Shown: positions 45,142 through 53,807, numbered from the stretch's first letter. The stretch is 64,000 nucleotides of DNA from Bacillus altitudinis 41KF2b (GCF_000691145.1 NZ_ASJC01000010.1:1-64000), one strand, 5' to 3'. The notes: generated from the letters alone by a model not told the origin. A program made the numbers and translations.

Positions 45142-45933
45142 ATGAAAAAATGCATACTGATCTGTTTATGTGCGCTTTTTGTATCGATGCCTTTTTCAAA
45201 ACTAGAAGCCGTGTCTAATCAGCCAATTCATTGGGGATTTGCTAAAAGCAAAGAGCACAAGCCAGCAGATGCCGGCAAGGAACTGACGACACTCTTAAAG
45301 AAATATGATGCTTTCTATTTAGGAAATACGAAAAAGAAAGAGATTTATTTTACTTTCGATAATGGCTATGAAAATGGGTACACACCCAAAATCTTGGACG
45401 TGCTGAAAAAGCATCAAGTACCAGGCACCTTTTTTGTGACTGGGCACTTCGTAAAGGACCAGCCCAAGCTCGTCAAACGTATGGCAGAGGAAGGTCATAT
45501 TATTGGCAACCATTCCTATCACCATCCAGATTTAACAACAAAGAGCACGAAAGAAATCAAAGAAGAGCTAGATCGTGTCAATGAAGCGGTATACAAAATC
45601 ACAGGAAAACAAGATAACCTCTACCTTCGTCCACCGCGCGGGGTGTTCAGTGAAAGGGTACTAAAGGAAACGAAACAGCTTGGCTACCAAACCGTTTTCT
45701 GGTCAGTAGCGTTTGTAGATTGGCATATCCACCATCAAAAAGGAAAACAGTATGCGTACAATCAAATGATGAAACAGGCGCATCCGGGTGCCATTTACTT
45801 ACTTCATACCGTCTCAAGGGACAATGCCGAGGCACTTGATGATGCCATCACTGCTTTAAAAAAACAAGGATATACCTTTAAAAGCTTAGACGATCTCATG
45901 CTTGAAAAAGTATGGCATCTCCCTCAGCTATAG
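45142..45933 (+). CDS. pdaA: Peptidoglycan N-acetylmuramic acid deacetylase PdaA
   Basis: 263 residues, signal peptide to about 24. NodB-homology domain with YFTFDNGYENGYT (catalytic Asp), GHIIGNHSYHHPD (His-x3-His zinc site), RPPRGVFSERVL and LLHTVSRDNAEAL. Makes muramic delta-lactam in the spore cortex, needed for germination. Complete length for the family. Confidence 0.95.
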   Translation: MKKCILICLCALFVSMPFSKLEAVSNQPIHWGFAKSKEHKPADAGKELTTLLKKYDAFYLGNTKKKEIYFTFDNGYENGYTPKILDVLKKHQVPGTFFVTGHFVKDQPKLVKRMAEEGHIIGNHSYHHPDLTTKSTKEIKEELDRVNEAVYKITGKQDNLYLRPPRGVFSERVLKETKQLGYQTVFWSVAFVDWHIHHQKGKQYAYNQMMKQAHPGAIYLLHTVSRDNAEALDDAITALKKQGYTFKSLDDLMLEKVWHLPQL

Positions 45934-45937
45934 AAAA

Positions 45938-45961
45938 AAGCTTGCAGACATCTGCAAGCTT
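45938..45961. repeat. Terminator palindrome, first copy (direct duplicate)
   Basis: 24-nt palindrome with arm AAGCTTGCAGA around a central CA. An identical copy stands at 46137-46160, where it is followed by TTTTT. Here no T run follows; the duplicated pair flanks an inserted element. Confidence 0.85.
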
Positions 45962-46082
45962 CAGCGTGTAGCCAAACCCTCGCATTCGGTGTCAGTCCTG
46001 CGTGCTGGTGCTCACGAATGTGACATTCGCTCCGCGCCAGTACTCGTCCTTCCTAGACTGCAAAGGTTTTCTATCACGCTGA
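45960..46082. repeat. Long imperfect hairpin element (MITE- or REP-like)
   Basis: About 123 nt with ends TTCAGCGTGTAG ... CTATCACGCTGAA. The two halves pair imperfectly along most of the length. The centre is GAATGT/ACATTC, flanked by CTGGTGC/GCGCCAG. GC-richer than its surroundings. The left 20 nt recur at 12487-12506 (19 of 20). No coding potential. Confidence 0.6.
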
Positions 46083-46088
46083 AAAGAA

Positions 46089-46127
46089 GACAAAGGGCTA
46101 AAATAAACAACATTTTAGCCCTTTGTC
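46089..46127. repeat. Hairpin repeat H1, copy 3
   Basis: GACAAAGGGCTAAAAT, 7-nt loop AAACAAC, exact complement. Arms identical to copy 2. Directly follows the long hairpin element and precedes the second terminator palindrome. Confidence 0.9.
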
Positions 46128-46136
46128 AACAATATT

Positions 46137-46165
46137 AAGCTTGCAGACATCTGCAAGCTTTTTGA
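46137..46165. terminator. pdaA/DUF2716 terminator, second palindrome copy
   Basis: Same palindrome as 45938-45961, here followed by TTTTT; bidirectional between the convergent pdaA and DUF2716 genes. Confidence 0.85.
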
Positions 46166-46166
46166 A

Positions 46167-46661
46167 TTATCCTTCTCTTATTATACGCTGGAACAAAAGG
46201 GGACGATGACGAGTAAAGGAGTCAATCAAGCCCTCACCGAAAATCGTGATGCTTTGCTCCCAAGGATGTCCTAGTAAACCCCAGGTCATCTCTTTTGATA
46301 AAAAGAAATAGTCATCTCCATTTGGGAGCACAGGAACTCTCCATTCTCCAAATTCATCTTTTTCAAATGAGCCGTATGGTGTGATCCAATAGCATTCGTG
46401 CTGCCAATCAAGTACCTGCATATATTCGTCCGTTCCGGTGATATTCTCCTGAAAAGACAGCAGTGCCTTCTTTTCAAGGTCTTCATCCGCACTTAGGAGA
46501 GAAGGGTCCTCGAAATAAGCAGAGATATCATATGTGATGTAAGGAGATGGTGCTTGAAAACCTGGAAAGCGAGAGATGCTTGGGTTAAATTTAAACTTTT
46601 GATCAAATGTCTTCCATGCGGATTTTAGTTCTTTGTCTGTCAGTGGAATCCAGTTCTCCAT
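46167..46661 (-). CDS. DUF2716 family protein
   Basis: 164 residues: ELKSAWKTFDQKFKFNPSIS, PSPYITYDISAYF, LDWQHECYWITPYGSFEKDE, FGEWRVPVLPNGDDYFFLSK and WGLLGHPWEQSITIFGEGLI. The aromatic W-Q-H-E-C-Y-W core is the DUF2716 hallmark. Cytoplasmic; unknown role, often found near immunity-type genes. RBS GAAAGGGAGATACT. Inserted between pdaA and corA relative to B. subtilis. Confidence 0.82.
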   Translation of the reverse strand: MENWIPLTDKELKSAWKTFDQKFKFNPSISRFPGFQAPSPYITYDISAYFEDPSLLSADEDLEKKALLSFQENITGTDEYMQVLDWQHECYWITPYGSFEKDEFGEWRVPVLPNGDDYFFLSKEMTWGLLGHPWEQSITIFGEGLIDSFTRHRPLLFQRIIREG

Positions 46662-46694
46662 AGTATCTCCCTTTCAAGCACTTCTCTCAAAAAA

Positions 46695-47654
46695 CTATTT
46701 GAAAATCCTAAACCATCCTTTATGTTTAAACCACAAAAGCATCCCTGAGACAAGCAAACCCATGAAAATCAGTACGCCAAAATAGCCATATTTCCAGTGT
46801 AATTCAGGCATGTTATCAAAGTTCATCCCATATACCCCAACAATAAAGGTTAGTGGAATAAAAATCGTCGAGACAATGGTCAGTGTCATCATGATGGCAT
46901 TCATTCGATTGGAATTTAGTGTTTGATAGCTGTCTCGTAAATCGGCTGTCATATCACGGTTTGACTCAACGATCTCTGTTAGTTTCAATATATGATCATA
47001 AATATCATTAAAATATGCTTGCCGGTTTGCATCGCTTTTCATCATATTCGTGTTCACAATTCGATATAAGAGGTCCCTCATCGGGATAATGGTTCTGCGC
47101 AGTTTGAGCAAATCGGATCGAATCCCGAATACTTCGTTCATTAATGTACCATACGTTTTATGCCCTTCTTCATCCTCGATTTCATTGAGCCTGTCCTCAA
47201 TTTGATAAATAATAGGAAAATAATCATCGACGAGCTGGTCAATCAGCATATAAGCCATATGCTCTGGACCGCTCTCTCGTGCTTTATCAGACCCTTTGAG
47301 CTTTCGAATGACTCGATCAATGTAGGGTGCTTCCTTCAAATGAAAAGTAACGATATAGTTTTCTCCAACAAACAGGTCGACTTCCTCAGATCGAAGTGTT
47401 TTTTGATTGAGGGCATGAAGAACGAAAAATAAATACCCTTCATAAAAATCAAGCTTCGGCCGCTGTAAATAATGGAAGCAATCTTCAATCGCAAGCGGAT
47501 GGAACTGAAAAAATTCCTTTAACAGTGCTGCTTCCTTTTCCGTTGGCGCATAAAAATCAATCCAATACCAGGCAATATCGGGGCTTGAAAGCTGCTGCAA
47601 TGTTGCATGTTCAATCAAGTCGCCGTTTTTTGTCACTGCAAGTTTTTTCAGCAT
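46695..47654 (-). CDS. yfjQ: CorA-family Mg2+ transporter (YfjQ)
   Basis: 319 residues. Large cytoplasmic N-terminal funnel, two C-terminal TM helices (about 258-280 and 292-311), and the selectivity motif YGMNFDNMPEL in the loop between them. Passive Mg2+/Co2+ uptake channel. RBS GGAGGGG. Corresponds to yfjQ of B. subtilis, next to yfjP. Confidence 0.93.
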   Translation of the reverse strand: MLKKLAVTKNGDLIEHATLQQLSSPDIAWYWIDFYAPTEKEAALLKEFFQFHPLAIEDCFHYLQRPKLDFYEGYLFFVLHALNQKTLRSEEVDLFVGENYIVTFHLKEAPYIDRVIRKLKGSDKARESGPEHMAYMLIDQLVDDYFPIIYQIEDRLNEIEDEEGHKTYGTLMNEVFGIRSDLLKLRRTIIPMRDLLYRIVNTNMMKSDANRQAYFNDIYDHILKLTEIVESNRDMTADLRDSYQTLNSNRMNAIMMTLTIVSTIFIPLTFIVGVYGMNFDNMPELHWKYGYFGVLIFMGLLVSGMLLWFKHKGWFRIFK

Positions 47655-47721
47655 GTGTACCCCTCCAGACTTGCATTATATCATGAAGCAGCAGCGGTGA
47701 ACTTATACGTTTTCACCATAA

Positions 47722-47752
47722 AAAAGCCGATCTCATCGCTGAGATCGGTCCA
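47722..47752 (-). terminator. Terminator of the secreted-protein gene
   Basis: Minus-strand CCGATCTC/GAGATCGG stem followed by TTTTTT. Confidence 0.8.
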
Positions 47753-47785
47753 ATGTGCGTGTATGATTGATGGATAAAGCGAGAA

Positions 47786-48298
47786 TTAAGGACGATGGAA
47801 CGTAACGAATTTATTTTGACGGTCAAACCAGCCTCTAAATGCCCAGTTATCCCAGCCACCATCGCCGTTGTTTTTAAATGTACCGCTTTCAAAAACCCAA
47901 ATACCGTAAACAACATTACCAAGGTTAGCAGTAGCGAAAGTTTTCACGCCATTAAAGCGGTCTTCATAGTTCTGGCTTAGGTTAAAGACCATGACGTTAT
48001 ATCTGCCGCCAGCAGCATAGAATGTGCTTTCCATTACACCTTTAACGAATCCAGAACGGTTGGCATTTGCATTTACTGCGTTAATGATTGCATTGGCAAT
48101 TCCAAGGACATCGAAATTGACGTTAACATTAGGACTAGCTTTAGTTCCAGCTTTACCTTCAGCAGCTTTGTTTAAAACAGTTTGCTGTAGTGTAGTAGAG
48201 ACGGGTGCTGATGATGTTTTTTCAGCAGCGTCAGCGAATACTGGTAGTGTCGAAGAAACAGCAGTGGCAAGGGCAACAGAAAGAATTGTTTTTTTCAT
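47786..48298 (-). CDS. Secreted protein of unknown function
   Basis: 170 residues with a signal peptide cleaved after ADA (about 24). A low-complexity linker follows, then VNVNFDVLGIANAIINAVNA and a compact C-terminal domain rich in aromatic and Gly residues (ESTFYAAGGRYNVMVFNLSQ, VVYGIWVFESGTF, DNWAFRGWFDRQ). The C-terminal domain looks like a small secreted beta fold seen in Bacillus stress/exported proteins, but I cannot name it. No Cys. RBS AAAGGAGATCC. Not present at this site in B. subtilis. Confidence 0.75.
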   Translation of the reverse strand: MKKTILSVALATAVSSTLPVFADAAEKTSSAPVSTTLQQTVLNKAAEGKAGTKASPNVNVNFDVLGIANAIINAVNANANRSGFVKGVMESTFYAAGGRYNVMVFNLSQNYEDRFNGVKTFATANLGNVVYGIWVFESGTFKNNGDGGWDNWAFRGWFDRQNKFVTFHRP

Positions 48299-48729
48299 TG
48301 GTCGGATCTCCTTTGTTTTTAAATTTTGGGTCTTCTTTTAGTAAAACGTGAAACTAGGTGAAGCCGGTTATCAATGAGGTAAATATGTTCCTGCAAGATG
48401 AAACAAATGATTGCCTAATCCGCTAATTCCTTTGTTCACCTCCTTGATATGTCATAATTATACAAATATTTTTGGAATAGAAGATATCACCCATAGGTTC
48501 TATTTCTAATTTAAGGAAAATGATCCTAAAATGTTGAAGATTGCTGTCGAATTTTAGCTGAATTCGACTAAAAATTTTCATCTATCCAAAAGGAGAATGA
48601 CCATAAATAAGGAAGATATAACTGATAAATTCTTGTACTCTTTATATTTAAAAGTATTCAATATAGAGAATCATTCATGCAAAGTGAAACAATCACATCT
48701 GCGTGTTGGCAGAAAGGAAGAGGAAAAAC
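48299..48729. other. Intergenic region upstream of the secreted protein and yfjP
   Basis: 431 nt, AT-rich. It holds the divergent promoters and one candidate short ORF on the minus strand (48371-48439). No structured RNA recognised. Confidence 0.5.
48371..48439 (-). CDS. Candidate 22-residue peptide ORF
   Basis: Minus-strand GTG start reading MNKGISGLGNHLFHLAGTYL then PH and TGA. A very strong AAGGAGG lies here, but the GTG overlaps it, so an unusual downstream start (ATT) or no translation is possible. Weak hydrophobic peptide. Listed only because a consensus ribosome site in an otherwise empty region is rare. Confidence 0.2.
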   Translation of the reverse strand: MNKGISGLGNHLFHLAGTYLPH

Positions 48730-49599
48730 ATGTGGGAAAAACACCTATTGGTTGAACCGCCCTATCACTTCGATCAAGTGCTGAGACGTTTGTCGAGCGA
48801 TCCATTAAAGGCGGTCGATCTGGATAAAAGAGAAATCAAAGTACCGATGAGGCTGAATCATAAACCGTACGTTGCAGTCGTTCAAGCGACAGGAACAAAA
48901 GAAGCGCCTTCGTTCCGGGTACAGGCTAACGGACCGGAGGAAGCCATTCTTTCTGAGGTGAAGCGGATATTTGGCATGGAGCATCAATTACATGCCGTGC
49001 ATGACCATTTTGCTCAAACAAATCTTGCGCCCATTTTTGAACGTCATATCGGAACGCCGCTTATGCTGGATTTCCATCTATATCATTGCCTGATGAAATG
49101 CATCATTCATCAGCAGCTCAATCTTGCATTTGCTTATGAGCTGACGAAACGGTTTGTTCATACGTATGGTGAGCAAATCGACGGCGTCTGGTTTGACCCT
49201 TTACCGGATACCATTGCATCACTTGAAACCGACGATTTGAGAAAACTGCAATTCAGTCAGCGAAAAGCGGAATATGTCATTGATGTCTCAAAGCGAATAG
49301 TGAGCGGCTCTCTGGATTTAGAAGAATTACACGACTTACCGGATATTGAAATTGAAGAACGTCTGCTTCCGATTAGAGGGATTGGACCTTGGACGGTTCA
49401 AAATGTCCTCATGAATGGACTTGGAAGACCAAATCTCTTTCCAATGGCAGATATCGGGATTCAAAATGCGATCAAACGTCACTTTGACCTGCCAGAAAAG
49501 CCAACAAAAGAAGAGATGGCAGTTTTAAGCAAGGAGTGGGCACCGTATTTAAGCTACGCCTCCCTTTATTTATGGAGAAGTATAGAGACAGATAATTAA
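48730..49599 (+). CDS. yfjP: DNA-3-methyladenine glycosylase, AlkA-like (YfjP)
   Basis: 289 residues. Helix-hairpin-helix glycosylase: LKCIIHQQLN-type helix (LMKCIIHQQLNLAFAYELTK), the hairpin LLPIRGIGPWTVQNVLMNGL and the catalytic Asp in FPMADIGIQNAIKR. The N-terminal ~85 residues are AlkA_N-like. Excises alkylated purines. ATG 48730 follows GGAAGAGG; an ATG 27 nt upstream lacks support. Confidence 0.92.
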   Translation: MWEKHLLVEPPYHFDQVLRRLSSDPLKAVDLDKREIKVPMRLNHKPYVAVVQATGTKEAPSFRVQANGPEEAILSEVKRIFGMEHQLHAVHDHFAQTNLAPIFERHIGTPLMLDFHLYHCLMKCIIHQQLNLAFAYELTKRFVHTYGEQIDGVWFDPLPDTIASLETDDLRKLQFSQRKAEYVIDVSKRIVSGSLDLEELHDLPDIEIEERLLPIRGIGPWTVQNVLMNGLGRPNLFPMADIGIQNAIKRHFDLPEKPTKEEMAVLSKEWAPYLSYASLYLWRSIETDN

Positions 49600-49701
49600 T
49601 TGAAAGGCATTTTCGCTCTTCGTCCAAGTCGTGATATACTATTCAGATGGAATAAAATGAGGACAACCGATAAAGGTTTAAATAGAACGGAGAGAATAAA
49701 C

Positions 49702-51087
49702 GTGAAAGAAAAACAGCAAGGAGCCCTTCTGCAAAAAGGGCAGCAGTTCCCGCTTACCATTAAACGCCTTGGCATCAATGGGGAAGGGGTCGGTTATTTT
49801 AAAAAGCAAGTGGTCTTTGTCCCAGGTGCACTTCCAGGTGAGGAAGTAGTAGTTGAAGCAACGAATGTTCAAGCGAAATATGCAGAAGGTACGGTGAGGA
49901 AAGTCCGCAAGCGCTCAGAACATCGAGTCAAACCGCCGTGCCCAGTATACGAAGAGTGCGGAGGCTGTCAGCTTCAGCATTTGGCATACGAGCAGCAGCT
50001 AAAGGAAAAACGCGATATTGTCATTCAATCAATGGAGCGTCATACAAAGCTGTCGGTTGAAAAGATCGACATTAGACCAACAATCGGTATGGAAGATCCG
50101 TGGCACTACCGAAATAAAAGTCAGTTCCAAGTCGGAAGATCACATAGCGGCGACATCATCGCAGGGCTTTATGGGCTGAATTCTCATAAACTTGTTCCGA
50201 TCAAGGAATGTATCGTCCAGCATCCGAAAACGAACAAAACAACAGGCGTCGTCCGCAAAATTTTAGAGAAATTCGGCGTATCTGTCTACAACGAGCGGAC
50301 AAGAAAAGGCGACGTGCGCTCGATTGTTGTGCGTGTCGGCTTTGAAACAGGTGAAGTACAAGTCGTCCTTGTCACATCAAAGCCTGAGTTTCCAAAGAAA
50401 AAAGAAATCGCCGAAGCCATCCAAAAACGTCTGCCAGAAGTGACGTCTATTATGCACAATATCAATGGCGAAAAAACGTCAGTCATCTTTGGGCATAAAA
50501 CATCGCACCTAGCTGGCAACATGGTCATCCAAGAATTTTTAGGAGACGTCTCATTTGAATTGAGTGCACGGGCTTTCTTCCAATTGAATCCGAAGCAGAC
50601 ATTAAAGCTTTACGACGAAGCGAAAAAAGCGGCCAAACTGACTGGCAAAGAAAAGGTCGTCGATGCGTATTGCGGTGTTGGAACCATTGGAATGTGGATC
50701 TCAGATGGCGCAAAAGAAGTAAGAGGTATGGATGTCATCAAAGAATCAATTGATGACGCGAAGAAAAATGCCAAAAAACACGGCATGAAAAACGCGACTT
50801 ATGTGACAGGCACAGCCGAACACTGGCTGCCAAAATGGGTTAAAGAAGGCTTCCGTCCCGATGTTATCGTCGTCGACCCGCCAAGAACAGGCTGCGAACG
50901 CACTTTCCTAGACACCGTCAAACAAGTCAAACCAAAACGCTTTGTCTACGTCTCTTGCAACCCATCTACACTAGCAAAAGACCTCGAATACATGTCAAAA
51001 GACTACAAAATCGAATACATGCAGCCAGTGGATATGTTTCCGCATACGGCGCATGTGGAGACCGTGGTATCGATGGTTAGAGTATAA
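49702..51087 (+). CDS. yfjO: 23S rRNA (uracil-5-)-methyltransferase, RlmD/TrmA family (YfjO)
   Basis: 461 residues. N-terminal TRAM domain (about 10-65), 4Fe-4S cysteines in [15 protein letters not shown] (about 78-92), SAM-binding [25 protein letters not shown], and nucleophile/base region [14 protein letters not shown] (about 415-428). Methylates a uridine of 23S rRNA (or tRNA) at C5. GTG 49702 with ACGGAGAG upstream; the frame extends to 49600 without a ribosome site. In B. subtilis this gene also follows yfjP. Confidence 0.92.
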   Translation: MKEKQQGALLQKGQQFPLTIKRLGINGEGVGYFKKQVVFVPGALPGEEVVVEATNVQAKYAEGTVRKVRKRSEHRVKPPCPVYEECGGCQLQHLAYEQQLKEKRDIVIQSMERHTKLSVEKIDIRPTIGMEDPWHYRNKSQFQVGRSHSGDIIAGLYGLNSHKLVPIKECIVQHPKTNKTTGVVRKILEKFGVSVYNERTRKGDVRSIVVRVGFETGEVQVVLVTSKPEFPKKKEIAEAIQKRLPEVTSIMHNINGEKTSVIFGHKTSHLAGNMVIQEFLGDVSFELSARAFFQLNPKQTLKLYDEAKKAAKLTGKEKVVDAYCGVGTIGMWISDGAKEVRGMDVIKESIDDAKKNAKKHGMKNATYVTGTAEHWLPKWVKEGFRPDVIVVDPPRTGCERTFLDTVKQVKPKRFVYVSCNPSTLAKDLEYMSKDYKIEYMQPVDMFPHTAHVETVVSMVRV

Positions 51088-51104
51088 AAAGTGAAATGAA
51101 TAAA

Positions 51105-51164
51105 ACGGTCCGTGATTTGAATACTGGCTTCTAGCTTGTAGGATCATCACGGACTTTTTTTATC
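51105..51164 (+). terminator. yfjO terminator
   Basis: GTCCGTGAT/ATCACGGAC stem with a ~27-nt loop and seven T residues. Confidence 0.8.
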
Positions 51165-51208
51165 AACTTATTCAGAGATGTCGATCAAAGGAATGGAGGA
51201 GGATGAGG

Positions 51209-51619
51209 TTGAGTCAATTTGAGATTCTAACTAACTATATCCCTTTGCTTCAGGGCAATGGTATTGGTGAATGGGTCATAGATCAAGAAAATGACGGAAC
51301 AGCGGAACACCCGATTCAGATGCCCTATGTGAATTATTCCGAAACGGTCCGTCGTTTTATCGAGGATGTCTATACATTTGCAGAACAGCATCAAGAACTG
51401 GAGATTACCCGCTATAGAGAGATCCTCAAAGAAAATGGAATTGAATGGGGAATGAACGACATGGAGGATGTGGACGCTTCCAATTTAAATTCGCAGTGTG
51501 TACTGGCTCTCATCATGGGGGTTCTGAGAGCTGAACGATTTTGCGAGGGTGTCATACTCGATTTCTTTAAAAACGGAGCTATTGTCAAGTGGCTTGAAAG
51601 ATTGGAACGTTTGGAGTAA
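51209..51619 (+). CDS. DUF6508 family protein
   Basis: 136 residues, helical: ILTNYIPLLQGNGIGEWVID, MPYVNYSETVRRFIEDVYTF, ITRYREILKENGIEWG, then ALIMGVLRAERFCEGVILDF and FKNGAIVKWLERL. The RAERFCEG-FF-NG-WLERL tail is the DUF6508 pattern. Cytoplasmic, unknown role; often in defence/immunity-type neighbourhoods. TTG 51209 is favoured because GGAGGAGG lies 5 nt upstream; ATG 51203 abuts it. Confidence 0.75.
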   Translation: MSQFEILTNYIPLLQGNGIGEWVIDQENDGTAEHPIQMPYVNYSETVRRFIEDVYTFAEQHQELEITRYREILKENGIEWGMNDMEDVDASNLNSQCVLALIMGVLRAERFCEGVILDFFKNGAIVKWLERLERLE

Positions 51620-51645
51620 GAGAGACTAGATTTCGGGGTGATCAA

Positions 51646-52164
51646 TTGAAAAACAAAACAGATGTATCCCACATGTTTCCTCCTATGAAAATAGAAGAAA
51701 TTGATCATATTTTATTATATGATCTTGATGCAATAAAAATGGAAAAAGAAGATGAACGTATAAAATTCATTTTACAAGATCCCTATTGTCCTGATAAACA
51801 TCATATTCACAGTGTGTATGTCATCTATAAAAGGTCTATACTCAATTTACTTGAAGGTAGGATTCGCTCTATTCATAGTCATGAATTCATGACTGCTAAG
51901 AAAAAGGATCAAACGATTTCTATAGAAGATATAGAATATGTATTAGAGATCGCTACAGTTGTGGTTCTTGCAAGTGAAAATAATGGAATATTGACGAATT
52001 ATTTTTATAGTGGAGTCGGACAAAGGTTAGATTGTATTTTTAATCTATGCTTAGGTTATTCAACAGATTTACAAAAGAAAGAGCATAAAGTAAGTTTGCA
52101 ACGATTTATGGATGATATAAAGATTGTTGAAGAGATGGGATTGTTAGAAAAAATAGTAGGATAA
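51646..52164 (+). CDS. Cytoplasmic protein of unknown function
   Basis: 172 residues, TTG start 27 nt after the DUF6508 gene with GGGGTGAT as ribosome site. No signal or TM. Mixed alpha/beta N-terminus (MKIEEIDHILLYDLDAIKME, VYVIYKRSILNLLEGRI), helical C-terminus (LDCIFNLCLGYSTDL). Codon use is A/T-rich relative to the core genes around 50 kb. Not recognised; the pairing with DUF6508 suggests one operon. Confidence 0.7.
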   Translation: MKNKTDVSHMFPPMKIEEIDHILLYDLDAIKMEKEDERIKFILQDPYCPDKHHIHSVYVIYKRSILNLLEGRIRSIHSHEFMTAKKKDQTISIEDIEYVLEIATVVVLASENNGILTNYFYSGVGQRLDCIFNLCLGYSTDLQKKEHKVSLQRFMDDIKIVEEMGLLEKIVG

Positions 52165-52170
52165 TGAGCA

Positions 52171-52204
52171 AAACCTAGATTTTAGAGAAATCTAGGTTTT
52201 TTCG
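52171..52204 (+). terminator. Terminator
   Basis: AACCTAGATTT/AAATCTAGGTT stem followed by TTTTTT. Confidence 0.9.
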
Positions 52205-52233
52205 TGCTTTTGATAAATTTAATCAACTTCATG

Positions 52234-52265
52234 TTGACCTTCCCCTTAACTGAAAGGTTTATACT
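52234..52265 (+). promoter_or_regulatory. MerR-type promoter/operator
   Basis: TTGACC - 20-nt spacer - TATACT. The spacer holds the dyad ACCTT ... AAGGT. An over-long spacer with the regulator dyad between the -35 and -10 boxes is the hallmark of MerR-family activated promoters such as those of bmr and blt. No MerR gene is adjacent. Confidence 0.75.
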
Positions 52266-52298
52266 GTGATCAGATCAACAAATCGGAGGAGATGCAGG

Positions 52299-52590
52299 AT
52301 GTTTTGAATTTGAGGTGGGGTATTCCGTCAAATCGTTAAGGTGCTCTCTTCCTCAGGGAATGACAATTCGCACGTTACCTGCAGAAGACACCATGGCAAC
52401 ACTCTTATTTCATTCACATTCTCCATCCGCACAAACTGCTTGTGTTGACCTGGCGACATGGATCGAACATAACGGATACCGCGTGAAAGATGATCAGCCG
52501 GGCCGAGAAATCTATTACCCATTGTCAGAAAATGAAGAAGGCAGACTCATTGAAATTCAAATTCCTATTAAGAATGAAATCAAATCGTAA
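52299..52590 (+). pseudogene. GyrI-like effector-binding domain gene, apparent frameshift at codon 3
   Basis: From 52303 the frame reads FEFEVGYSVKSL then TIRTLPAEDTMATLLFHSHS, TWIEHNGYRV and REIYYPLSENEEGRLIEIQI. This is a single GyrI-like/transcription-activator effector-binding domain of the kind that binds cationic drugs in BmrR. ATG 52299, with a perfect GGAGGAGATGCAGG, is one base out of frame: removing one T from the TTTT at 52302-52305 would join them into a 97-residue protein. Otherwise a GTG at 52315 would give 91 residues without a good ribosome site. Directly upstream of an MFS exporter gene under a MerR-type promoter. Confidence 0.65.
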
Positions 52591-52616
52591 ACATGGCCCA
52601 AAGGAGAAACGTCACG

Positions 52617-53807
52617 ATGCAAAATAAAACCGTTGTCTATTTACTTGCTTTAGCAGCTTTTTTAATCGGAACGATCGAATACATCATTACGGGCATTATT
52701 CAAATGGTCGCACATGATTTACATGTCACAACGTCTACTGCTGGCTTATTGGTCACATCTTTAGCACTTTCGGCCGCAATCGGTGCACCGATTGTCATCG
52801 CACTAACCATCAATATGGACCGCAGAAAAATATTAACATGGACGCTGATCATTTTTATTTTAAGTAACTTCATCACAAGTATCAGCCATTCGTTTGAAAT
52901 GGTCATGATCACAAGAATTTTACAAGGAATCAGTGGGGGAACGGCGATTGTAGTGGCGATGGCGGTTGCAACTCGTCTTGTAGAACGGGAAAAAAGAGGA
53001 ACAGCCATTGGCATCATTTTAATGGGATTAAGCAGCTCCTTGGTTTTAGGCGTTCCAATCGGGACATTTCTAAGCAGTATGATCGGATGGAAAGCATTAT
53101 TCGCAGCCATTGGAGTGATCACGCTTATTCCGCTGATTGTGGTGTATAGGCGGATCCCTTCTATGAAAGAACAAGAACCGGTGACGCTTCGTATGCAATT
53201 ATCGATTTTAAAAGACAAGCGAATATTGCTTGCAGTGGCAGTCACGTTATTCTATGTAGGGGGATATTCGACTTTATTTACCTATTTAACGCCCTTCCTG
53301 CAAGCATCAGCCAACCTAAGCATCACAGAAATCAGTGGCATTTTGTTACTAGCGGGAATATGCAGCTTTTTAGGATCAAGCCTTGGAGGGATGGCAGCAG
53401 ATAAAAAAGGACCCATCTTCACGATTTTTTCTGGCATCATCTTGCAAATCTTGATGCTCATGCTACTAGCATTTGTCACAGGGAATCTCGTGGTCATGGT
53501 GGCTGTTATCATGATATGGATGATCGCTACATGGAGTACATCACCAGCGCAGCAGCTATATCTTGTAACCCTTGTTCCAAAATCTCCTGATATCGCATTA
53601 AGTGTTAATACATCATTTATTCAATTCGGATTTGCTTTAGGATCGGGTTTAGGGGGGATTGTGTTAAACGGAACCTCTGTATTGAACCTAAGCTGGCTCA
53701 GCGCCGGTACGGTTTTCCTTGCGTTACTCATGACCATTCTCATGGTGGCGTTTGACCGATTATTTTCTCAACATAAGAGTTTGAAGGTGATCTTGCAAGG
53801 AAGGTAA
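52617..53807 (+). CDS. MFS drug/metabolite exporter (DHA1 family)
   Basis: 396 residues, twelve helices. Starts YLLALAAFLIGTIEYIITGI; the inter-helix 2-3 loop is NMDRRKI, a diverged motif A, and LGVPIGTFLSSMIGWKALFA is the DHA1 antiporter motif C (about 135-155). Related to the YbcL/YtbD/AraJ-type efflux proteins. ATG 52617 is 10 nt from AAAGGAG; ATG 52593 precedes the ribosome site. Likely expressed with the GyrI-like ORF from the MerR-type promoter. Confidence 0.85.
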   Translation: MQNKTVVYLLALAAFLIGTIEYIITGIIQMVAHDLHVTTSTAGLLVTSLALSAAIGAPIVIALTINMDRRKILTWTLIIFILSNFITSISHSFEMVMITRILQGISGGTAIVVAMAVATRLVEREKRGTAIGIILMGLSSSLVLGVPIGTFLSSMIGWKALFAAIGVITLIPLIVVYRRIPSMKEQEPVTLRMQLSILKDKRILLAVAVTLFYVGGYSTLFTYLTPFLQASANLSITEISGILLLAGICSFLGSSLGGMAADKKGPIFTIFSGIILQILMLMLLAFVTGNLVVMVAVIMIWMIATWSTSPAQQLYLVTLVPKSPDIALSVNTSFIQFGFALGSGLGGIVLNGTSVLNLSWLSAGTVFLALLMTILMVAFDRLFSQHKSLKVILQGR

